From an uncultured Alphaproteobacteria bacterium (GTDB lineage Bacteria; Pseudomonadota; Alphaproteobacteria; Geminicoccales; Geminicoccaceae), in NCBI GenBank assembly GCA_937926445.1, contig CALBAK010000026.1:242340-306339 (forward strand): a stretch of 64,000 bases of DNA, given 5' to 3'. Position 1 is the first letter of the stretch. Each line of letters starts with the position of its first letter. Positions 1 to 6,373 of the stretch are shown here, piece after piece. Position numbers and translations under genes: made by a program. The notes beneath the pieces are model-generated. The model made no database searches. It was not told where the DNA came from and saw only the letters and a program-made list of their open reading frames with translations.

Positions 1-23
1 CCCGGCTCGGGATTTTCTGTACA

Positions 24-46
24 GCGCCGGCCAGGTGGGCCGGCGC
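24..46. terminator. GC-rich inverted repeat at left edge, possible terminator
   Basis: Bases 24-32 and 38-46 form a perfect 9-bp stem with a 5-nt loop. A TTTT run follows at 54-57. The octamer GATTTTCT occurs on both sides (11-18 and 52-59). This fits a factor-independent terminator of a gene left of the window; the T-run is short and displaced, so function is inferred. Confidence 0.45.
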
Positions 47-122
47 CTCGCGATTTTCTCAATATTCGCATCGACTTTTACTGCAAGCCTCATGAAGTCT
101 GTCGCCGAGCCCCAGTAAACGC

Positions 123-150
123 TTGCATGTTCGATTGACCGCCATATAAG
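123..150 (+). promoter_or_regulatory. Probable sigma70 promoter of the kamA operon
   Basis: TTGCAT at 123-128 (-35) and TATAAG at 145-150 (-10) are separated by 16 bp. Transcription would start near 157, about 50 nt before the kamA start. The 60-150 stretch is visibly AT-richer than the rest of the region. Read by eye only. Confidence 0.5.
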
Positions 151-205
151 GCGCGCGAGTCGGCGAGGCGCCCCCGGGCGATCCGCCGACCGCCGGGAGA
201 CGGGA

Positions 206-1537
206 ATGCTCGAGCTCGACGCGGCGGACACCCTCCGCCCTCCAAGTACCGACGAAAGCGAGCGGTCCGGACCGCACGGCCCCTCCGCCGCGAGCCGCGC
301 CGCCAGGCCCCTGCCGTCCGGCGTCGCCGGCACGGCCCGGCCCGGGCGGCGCGAAACGTTTCCGATGGGCCCGCAGGCCCGTGCGTTCAAGCGCCGGTTC
401 TTCCCCGACACCGCGCGCGCCGAGTGGGACGATTGGCGGTGGCAGGCCCGCAACCGCCTGCGCACGCTCGCTCAGCTCGAGCGCGTTTTCCGCCTGAGCG
501 AGGACGAACGCGAGGCGGTCCGTCGCCACCAGGGCGCGCTGCCGGTCGGAATCACGCCCTACTACGCGGCGCTGATGGGCCTCGAGGATCCGAACGAACC
601 GCTGCGCCGCACCCACGTCCCGGTCGGCGCCGAATATGTCCGCTCCCCCGGCGAGGCCGACGATCCGCTCGGCGAGGACCACGATGCCGCGGTCCCGGGC
701 CTCGTCCACCGCTACCCCGACCGTGTCCTCTTCCTCGCCACCGCCTTCTGCTCGACCTATTGCCGCTACTGCACCCGCTCGCGTCTCGTGGGCGAGGTCG
801 GCGGCGAGTACCATTTCGCCTACGCCCAGTGGGAGAAGGCGCTCGCCTACATCGAGGCCACGCCCACGATCCGCGACGTGCTGATCTCGGGCGGCGATCC
901 CTTGACCCTCGGCGACGACAAGCTCGATTGGCTCCTGGGCCGTCTCGAGGCCATCCGCCACGTCGAGTTCGTGCGGATCGGCTCCAAGGTCCCGGTCGTC
1001 CTGCCGCAGCGGATCACCCGCGGCCTGATCGCCGTCCTGCGCCGCCACCGCCCGGTCTGGATGAGCCTGCATTTCACCCACCCGGCCGAGCTCACCCGCG
1101 AGACCGAAGAGGCCTGCGCCCGGCTCGCCGATGCCGGCGTGCCGCTCGGCTCGCAGACCGTCTTGTTGAAGGGCGTCAACGACGACGCCGAGGTCCTGAA
1201 GGCCCTCTTCCATGGTCTCCTGCGCAACCGGGTGCGGCCCTACTACCTCTTCCAGTGCGATCCCATCACCGGCTCCGCCCATTTCCGCACCCCGGTCGAG
1301 ACCGGCGTCGAGATCATCCGCCGGCTGCGCGGCTTCACGAGCGGCTATGCGGTCCCGACCTACGTCATCGATGCCCCGGGCGGTGGCGGCAAGGTCCCGC
1401 TCCTGCCCGACTACCTGGTCGGCCGCGACGGCGACGATCTGCTCCTGCGCAACTTCGAGGGCGAGCTCTACCGCTACCGCGATCCGGGCGGCCGGATCGG
1501 CCGCGCCCTCGGCCGGGGGAGTGCCGAGCCGTGCTGA
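206..1537 (+). CDS. kamA: KamA-family radical SAM lysine 2,3-aminomutase
   Basis: This is a PLP- and [4Fe-4S]/SAM-dependent aminomutase, in the family that converts L-lysine to L-beta-lysine. The radical SAM triad is C182-x3-C186-x2-C189. A SAM-contacting SGGDP motif lies at 228-232 and the glycine-rich PLP lysine at K396. D352 and D389 match the acidic residues that bind lysine in clostridial KamA (by analogy). At 443 aa it is KamA-sized and longer than typical EpmB. ATG 206 has a GGGAGA ribosome site 5 nt upstream. The first ~53 residues are a low-complexity extension, so M54 (base 365) is an alternative start. The stop overlaps the next gene by 7 nt. Substrate is not proven; other KamA relatives use glutamate or modify proteins. 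Confidence 0.9.
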   Translation: MLELDAADTLRPPSTDESERSGPHGPSAASRAARPLPSGVAGTARPGRRETFPMGPQARAFKRRFFPDTARAEWDDWRWQARNRLRTLAQLERVFRLSEDEREAVRRHQGALPVGITPYYAALMGLEDPNEPLRRTHVPVGAEYVRSPGEADDPLGEDHDAAVPGLVHRYPDRVLFLATAFCSTYCRYCTRSRLVGEVGGEYHFAYAQWEKALAYIEATPTIRDVLISGGDPLTLGDDKLDWLLGRLEAIRHVEFVRIGSKVPVVLPQRITRGLIAVLRRHRPVWMSLHFTHPAELTRETEEACARLADAGVPLGSQTVLLKGVNDDAEVLKALFHGLLRNRVRPYYLFQCDPITGSAHFRTPVETGVEIIRRLRGFTSGYAVPTYVIDAPGGGGKVPLLPDYLVGRDGDDLLLRNFEGELYRYRDPGGRIGRALGRGSAEPC

Positions 1538-2541
1538 TCGGCCTCGCTTACGATCTGCGCGATGATTATCGCGGCCTCGGGCTCGCCGAAGAGCAGCTCG
1601 CCGAGTTCGACAGCCCAGAGACCATCGCCGAGCTCGAGGCCGCCCTCCTCCGCCTCGGCCACGCGGTGGACCGGATCGGCCATGTCCGTCGCCTGGCCGA
1701 GCGGCTGGTCGCCGGCCATCGCTGGGACCTCGTCTTCAACATCTGCGAGGGCCTCGCTGGCCGCTCGCGCGAGGCCCAGGTGCCGGCGCTCCTCGAGGCC
1801 TTCGGCCAGCCCTACACCTTCGCCGACCCGCTCGTCATGGCCGCCACCCTCGACAAGGCGGTGGCCAAGCGGTTGGTCCGCGACCACGGGCTCGCGACCG
1901 CCTCTTTCGCGCTGGTCGAGCGGGCGGCCGACATTGCCGCCGTCGACCTTCCCTTCCCGCTCTTCGCCAAGCCCGTGGCCGAGGGTACCGGGAAGGGCGT
2001 CTCGCCCGCCTCGCTCGTCCGCTCGCCAAAGGAGCTCGAGCGCGTCTGCCGGCGGCTGCTCGCCCGCTACGCCCAGCCGGTGCTGGTCGAGACCTACCTG
2101 CCCGGCCGCGAATTCACCGTCGGCATCGTCGGCAGCGGAGCCGCGGCGCGGATCGTCGGCACTCTCGAGGTCGCGCTGCTGCCGGGTGCGGAGCCTGGCG
2201 TCTATTCCTACACCAACAAGGAGCGCTGCGAGGAGCTCGTCCGCTACACGCTCGTCGACGATCCCGAGGCGCGGGCCGCCGCTACACTCGCGCTCGCCTG
2301 CTACCGCGCCCTCGACTGTCGCGACGCCGGCCGGGTCGACCTCCGGAGCGACGCCGCCGGCAGGCCGCATTTCCTCGAGGTCAACCCTCTGGCCGGCCTG
2401 CATCCGACCCATTCGGATCTGCCGATCCTCGCGAGCCTCGCCGGCCTCGGTTACGACGGGCTGATCGGCGCCATCGTGGCCTCGGCGGCCGAGCGGGCGG
2501 GCCTCGCCCGGGAGCGGGCGGCCCGCCGCCGGACGGGCTGA
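1531..2541 (+). CDS. D-Ala-D-Ala-ligase-like ATP-grasp ligase (first copy)
   Basis: This 336-aa ATP-grasp protein should join a carboxylate, activated as acyl-phosphate, to an amine. It has the glycine-rich nucleotide loop after AKPVAEGTGKG, the strand VETYLPGREF, and the C-terminal metal site FLEVNPLAG followed by a SDLP motif typical of Ddl-like enzymes. GTG 1531 lies inside the kamA stop (GTGCTGA), indicating translational coupling. A dedicated peptidoglycan Ddl is unlikely because no mur or ddl neighbours exist and a second diverged copy follows. It probably ligates an amino acid to the KamA product; this is inference. Confidence 0.85.
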   Translation: MLIGLAYDLRDDYRGLGLAEEQLAEFDSPETIAELEAALLRLGHAVDRIGHVRRLAERLVAGHRWDLVFNICEGLAGRSREAQVPALLEAFGQPYTFADPLVMAATLDKAVAKRLVRDHGLATASFALVERAADIAAVDLPFPLFAKPVAEGTGKGVSPASLVRSPKELERVCRRLLARYAQPVLVETYLPGREFTVGIVGSGAAARIVGTLEVALLPGAEPGVYSYTNKERCEELVRYTLVDDPEARAAATLALACYRALDCRDAGRVDLRSDAAGRPHFLEVNPLAGLHPTHSDLPILASLAGLGYDGLIGAIVASAAERAGLARERAARRRTG

Positions 2542-2546
2542 GCCCC

Positions 2547-3545
2547 GTGGCGCCCCGTGTCCTCCTCCTGCACGGCGTGCTCGATCCGGCCGACCGGCCG
2601 GACGAGGCCGACACCCTCGTCCAGGTCCGCGAGGTCGAGGCGATCCTGCGCACGCTCGGCTGGCGCACCGAGGTCCTGGGTCTCGGCCTCGACCTGCGGC
2701 CGCTCGCCGCGCGCGCCGCCGACCCGCCGGATCTCGTCTTCTACCTGGTCGAGGCGCTCGAGGGGCGGGCCGGGCTCCAGCACCTGCCGGCGGCCCTTCT
2801 CGACGTCCTGGGCATTCCCTACACCGGTGCGCCCGCCACGGCCCTCCAGCTCACGACCGACAAGCTCGCCGCCAAGCGCCTCCTGCGCCGCCTCGAACTG
2901 CCGACCCCCGACTGGGTCGAGCCCGGCGAACCGGCCGATCCCGAACGGCTCTGGATCGTCAAAGCGGTCGACGAGGACGCCTCCCTGGGTCTGGATGCCG
3001 GGGCGGTGGTGGCCGGCACCGAGGTGCCCCGGCGGATCGCCGCGATGCGCGCCCGCTTCGGCGGCCGCTGGTTCGCCGAGGCCTTTGTCGAGGGCCGCGA
3101 GTTCAACATCCCGCTCCTCGAGGGAGCGAACGGGCCCGAGATCCTGCCGATCGGCGAGATCGACTTCGCCGACTATCCGAAGGATCGGCCGGCGATCGTC
3201 GACTACGACGCCAAATGGTCCCCGGGCTCGCTCACCTGGGAGACGACACCCCGTCGTTTCGACGCCCGGCCGGGCGACGGGCCGCTGCGCGCCGAACTCG
3301 CCCGCCTCGCCCGCACGGTCTGGGACCTGTTCGGCCTCGCGGGCTACGCCCGGGTCGATCTGCGGGTCGACGCGTGCGGCCGGCCCTGGATCCTCGAGGT
3401 CAACGCCAATCCCTGCCTTTCGGCCGATGCCGGCTTCGTGGCCGCGCTCGAGGAGGCGGGGCTCGACCAGCGTGCCGCGGTCGAGCGGATCCTGGGCGCG
3501 GCCCGCGGCCGTGGCGCGGCTCCGCCCTTCGCCGTCGCGGCTTAG
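2547..3545 (+). CDS. D-Ala-D-Ala-ligase-like ATP-grasp ligase (second copy)
   Basis: This is a 332-aa ATP-grasp ligase, clearly diverged from the preceding copy. The N-terminal preATP-grasp part carries LLLHGVLDPAD, the ATP-binding strand WIVKAVDEDASLG, the central FVEGREFNIPLL and the metal-binding ILEVNANPCLS. It retains the aspartate in ARVDLRVD and the final ExN motif, so it should be catalytic. GTG 2547 starts 5 nt after the upstream stop. Two different ATP-grasp enzymes in series imply two ligation steps or two acceptors. Specificity cannot be read from sequence. Confidence 0.85.
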   Translation: MAPRVLLLHGVLDPADRPDEADTLVQVREVEAILRTLGWRTEVLGLGLDLRPLAARAADPPDLVFYLVEALEGRAGLQHLPAALLDVLGIPYTGAPATALQLTTDKLAAKRLLRRLELPTPDWVEPGEPADPERLWIVKAVDEDASLGLDAGAVVAGTEVPRRIAAMRARFGGRWFAEAFVEGREFNIPLLEGANGPEILPIGEIDFADYPKDRPAIVDYDAKWSPGSLTWETTPRRFDARPGDGPLRAELARLARTVWDLFGLAGYARVDLRVDACGRPWILEVNANPCLSADAGFVAALEEAGLDQRAAVERILGAARGRGAAPPFAVAA

Positions 3546-3554
3546 GAGCGCACC

Positions 3555-3761
3555 GTGCTCGCCGGGATCCGCGCTCGCAGCGCGCCGGGCTTCGGGCTCC
3601 GCGACGGCCCGCTCCCGGCGAACGCGGCGGCCGTCCAGCGCCACGTCCCCGGCACGAGGCCGGCCCCGCGCGGCCGCGAGAGCCGGTGCTCCGTCGATCC
3701 GGCCGGGGCCCGGGGGCGCAGCCGCGCCGAGCGTGCCCGTCCGTGCGAGCGAGCGCTGTGA
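3555..3761 (+). pseudogene. Relic of a duplicated GNAT 5' end (68-codon ORF)
   Basis: A 68-codon GTG ORF sits behind a good AGGAG site at 3545-3549, and its stop overlaps the GNAT start as GTGA. Its residues GFGLRD...AAAVQRHV align with FGFALRD...AAVERLV at the start of the downstream GNAT, and the DNA aligns over roughly 3587-3660. The rest is Arg/Pro-rich with no domain. It is best read as a decayed partial duplication of the acetyltransferase gene. It may still be translated and couple the GNAT start to the operon. Confidence 0.5.
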
Positions 3762-4327
3762 GCACCCCACGCAGCGGGCTCGGCTGCGGCGCCGCCCCGA
3801 CCGCGTTCGGCTTCGCCCTGCGCGACACCCCGGTTTCCTCCGACCCGGCGGCGGTCGAGCGCCTGGTCGTCGCCACCGGCTTCTTTCGCCCGAGCGAAGT
3901 GGCGATCGCCCGCGAGCTCGTCGAGGACAGTCTCGCCCGCGGTCCCGAAGCCTCGGGCTATCATTTCGTGCTGGCCGACGATGCGCGCGGGCTCGCGGGT
4001 TATGTCTGCTTCGGCCCGATCGCCGGAACCGAGAGCAGCTTCGACCTCTACTGGATCGCCGTCCGTCCCGACCGAGGGGGCCGGGGCCTCGGCACGGCGC
4101 TCCTCGCCGCGGCCGAGGCGCGGATCGCGGCGGCCGGCGGTCGCCGGGTCTATGTCGAGACCTCGACTACCGAACGCTACGCGCCGACTCGCGCCTTCTA
4201 TGCCGCCCGTGGCTACCGCCTCGAGGCGACGCTCCCCGACTTCTACGCCCCGGGCGACGGCAAGGCCTTCTTCGTCAAGGTCCTAGGCGGGTGCGAGGTG
4301 CCGCCGTGCGGATCGGTCCGGTCCTGA
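3758..4327 (+). CDS. GNAT-family N-acetyltransferase
   Basis: This 189-aa single-domain GNAT should transfer an acetyl group from acetyl-CoA to an amine. The acetyl-CoA pyrophosphate loop is seen in VRPDRGGRGLGTALL, followed by motif B with YAPTRAFYAARGYR. The GTG start overlaps the preceding small ORF (GTGA), and the 3' end overlaps the next gene by 22 nt. A GNAT next to kamA recalls the KamA/AblB pair that makes N-epsilon-acetyl-beta-lysine, but here two ligases intervene. Its acceptor may be the free beta-amino acid or a ligated product; this is inference. Confidence 0.82.
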   Translation: MSTPRSGLGCGAAPTAFGFALRDTPVSSDPAAVERLVVATGFFRPSEVAIARELVEDSLARGPEASGYHFVLADDARGLAGYVCFGPIAGTESSFDLYWIAVRPDRGGRGLGTALLAAAEARIAAAGGRRVYVETSTTERYAPTRAFYAARGYRLEATLPDFYAPGDGKAFFVKVLGGCEVPPCGSVRS

Positions 4328-4683
4328 TCGCTCCGGCCGGCGCCAAGGGCCTCGGCGTGTTCGCGGCCGAGCCCTTGCCGGCCGGAGCGGCGTTCGACCC
4401 GCAGCCCGTGTTCGAGCTCGATCCCGCGGATGTCGATCCGATCGAGCGGACCCGTTTCCGCAACCACTACTTCGCCCATCCCGAGCGGGACGGGGTCGGG
4501 GTGATCGTGCTCGGCTGGCTCACCCTCGTGAACCACGGCCTGCCGCCCACCCTCGAGCTCGACTGGCGGCGAGACCCGCTGACCGGCTGGGCGGTCGTGC
4601 CGCGCACCCGGCGCCCGCTGGGCCCGGGCGAGGAGCTCACGATCGACTACAATTGCCCGCTCTGGTTCGAGGCCCTGCCGTGA
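4306..4683 (+). CDS. Small SET-domain protein 1
   Basis: A 125-aa stand-alone SET domain of the SAM-dependent lysine methyltransferase fold. The N-terminal AKGLGVFAAEPLPAG strand, the NHG motif (from NHSC) and the GEELTIDYN strand that closes the SAM/lysine channel are all visible. GTG 4306 is preferred over GTG 4291 because GAGG lies about 7 nt upstream. It overlaps the GNAT 3' end. Minimal bacterial SET proteins often methylate one partner protein or an amine. Its place behind KamA, ligases and GNAT suggests methylation of the same product or of a carrier, which is inference. Confidence 0.8.
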   Translation: MRIGPVLIAPAGAKGLGVFAAEPLPAGAAFDPQPVFELDPADVDPIERTRFRNHYFAHPERDGVGVIVLGWLTLVNHGLPPTLELDWRRDPLTGWAVVPRTRRPLGPGEELTIDYNCPLWFEALP

Positions 4684-5099
4684 GCCCGCTCCCGCGCGGC
4701 TGGCGGCGGGCCGCGATCGTGGGCGGCGAGCGTCTGCTGGAGTTGCGCGCCGTCCCCGGCGAGGGCCTCGGCGTCTTCGCCCGCCGGCCGATCGCGGCGG
4801 GTCGGGTCCTGTGCCGCTGCCCGACCCTGGCTCTCGACCGCGCGGACTGCGACCGGCTGAACGAGACGCGCCTCGCCAAGCACTTCTTCACGGGCGACGG
4901 GCCCGAGTTCGAGGCTCGGCTCGCCCTCGGTCTCTTGACCCTCGTCAACCCGGCCGGTCCGCCCAATGCCGACTGGCGCTACGTCGACGGCGGCGCCTCG
5001 GGCTGCCTCGTCGAACTCGTGGCCCCCCGGCCGATCGAAGCCGGCGAGGAGGTCACGATCGACTACAACACGTCCCTCTGGTTCGAGCCCGTTCCCTAG
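4680..5099 (+). CDS. Small SET-domain protein 2, altered NH motif
   Basis: This 139-aa paralogue of the preceding SET protein starts in a GTGA overlap with it. It keeps GEGLGVFARRPIAAG at the front and GEEVTIDYN at the end. The catalytic-site NH of family members is NP here (LVNPAG), so SAM or substrate handling may be changed. It could be a pseudo-enzyme pairing with SET protein 1 or have a different acceptor. It is the last intact gene of the operon and is followed by decayed copies of itself. Confidence 0.78.
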   Translation: MSPLPRGWRRAAIVGGERLLELRAVPGEGLGVFARRPIAAGRVLCRCPTLALDRADCDRLNETRLAKHFFTGDGPEFEARLALGLLTLVNPAGPPNADWRYVDGGASGCLVELVAPRPIEAGEEVTIDYNTSLWFEPVP

Positions 5100-5113
5100 C
5101 GATCGGCCCGGCG

Positions 5114-5560
5114 AGGGACGCGCATCGTCGGCAGCGAACGGCTCTCGAGGTCGACGCCCCGGCTCCGAGAGGGCGGCTCCGGCCGGCACGCGAGCCGCCG
5201 AGCTCGGCAGGCTCCACCGAAGCTTTCCCGGGGCAGTCGAGCGCGAGCATCGCACCCGCCTCGGGCGCGCCGCGCCGAGCCCCTGTCGCGCGGCGAGGGG
5301 CCGACGAACGGGGCTCGCTCGTCCGCGCGACGCTCGCGGGCCGTACCGTCCCGCTCGATGCCGCCCGATGCCCATTCGACGATCGGCCCCGGGCCCGCCG
5401 ATCGGCCCGCGGCATCCGGGCCGGTCGCGACCGGCCCGGTGTCGAGCTCGGTCTGTCGGGTCGGCGGATCCCGGGCGGCGCCTGCCCGATGCGCGATCGC
5501 GATCGGCGAGGAGGTCAACATCGCCGGCGGGACCCGGCTCGAGCCCGAGCCGCCACCCCG
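5114..5560 (+). pseudogene. Decayed SET-domain copy A
   Basis: There is no open gene here, but the DNA carries ordered matches to the preceding SET gene. ATCGTCGGCAGCGAACGGCT at 5124 matches 4716, and CCGCCCGATGCC near 5359 matches the intact CCGCCCAATGCC near 4968. GGCGAGGAGGTCAACATCG at 5505 matches 5043. The order is kept and the frame is lost. It is read as a tandem duplicate that decayed by small indels. Confidence 0.55.
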
Positions 5561-5990
5561 GCAACCGGCGCCGCCGGCGGACCGCGTTCGAGGCGGGGCC
5601 GGCCTCGGGTCGCTGCCCGCTCGTGGATTCCACGCTCGCCGCGCACCGGCCGGCGGGGGGCGGCCCGGCTCGGGCAGTCGACCGCGGGGATCTCGTCCGC
5701 CGCCTCGCCATAGCGGCTGTCCCGCTCCGCCGCCCCTTCGGCCGCGCACGCGATCGATCGGACGGCGCCCGCCTGGATGCGACGTCCCTCACGGAGCCCG
5801 TCTTCACGGGTGACGAACTCCCATCGTGGCTCGCTGAGCCCTCTTCCTTTCCACCTTCGCCGATCCCGCCGTCCCGCCCGGCGCCGGGTCGACGGTCGCC
5901 CTTCGGGCTGCTCGATCGGGCCCCGGGGTCCGGCCGATCGAAGCCGGCGAGGAGGTCGGGATCGACGGCCACACGCCCCTTCGATTCCCT
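5561..5990 (+). pseudogene. Decayed SET-domain copy B
   Basis: A second ordered series of matches to the intact SET gene is present. CTTCACGGGTGACGAA at 5802 matches the CTTCACGGGCGAC block at 4886. CCGATCGAAGCCGGCGAGG at 5935 matches 5032 almost perfectly through the IDYN-coding region. The two anchors are 144 nt apart, against 157 nt in the intact gene. Together with copy A this suggests at least four SET copies once stood in tandem. Confidence 0.55.
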
Positions 5991-5998
5991 CCGCAGGC

Positions 5999-6373
5999 TC
6001 AGGGATCGGGGCAGGGCCAGAGGCGGATCGGCCCCTCGGCACCGGGTAGGAGCGCCCCGAGCGGACGACAGCCCCGCTCGTCGCACAGCCGCCAATCTTC
6101 GAGCCCCGGGCCGCGGGCGAGGACGAGTTCGGGAAGCGGCGGCAGTGCAGGCCGGAACCGCCAGGCGCCGGCCTCTAGGCGCGCATCGGGACCCGGCTCC
6201 ATCCCAGCCCCGCTCCCTGCCACCCGACTCTCGAGCAGGACGAGCCCCGTGGGTTCGACGCGCCAATCCTCTCTCCACGGGACCTTCTCGACCGTGTGTG
6301 TCCACAGGAGCGTGAAAGCTTCGAGCGCCAGCCGCGCGGCGGCGGCGCCGGCGGAAAGGCAGAGCCCGCTCAA
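5999..6373 (-). CDS. DUF1850 protein of a TAXI-TRAP system
   Basis: A 124-aa DUF1850 protein. The family pattern starts with FTLLWTHTVEKVPWRE and is followed by a GSGAGMEPGPDA loop and a tryptophan-rich middle. DUF1850 genes typically sit beside fused 4TM/12TM TRAP permeases, as here; their function is unknown. TTG 6373 is the only sensible start and overlaps the permease stop (TTGA), implying coupling. The N-terminal ~20 residues are hydrophobic and look like a signal peptide or anchor. Confidence 0.72.
   Translation of the reverse strand: MSGLCLSAGAAAARLALEAFTLLWTHTVEKVPWREDWRVEPTGLVLLESRVAGSGAGMEPGPDARLEAGAWRFRPALPPLPELVLARGPGLEDWRLCDERGCRPLGALLPGAEGPIRLWPCPDP

Noticed and set aside
1531..3545. 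Naming the two ATP-grasp genes ddl
   Set aside because: There is no peptidoglycan gene context and two diverged copies lie in a KamA operon. Similarity is to the fold and motifs, not evidence of D-Ala-D-Ala ligation.
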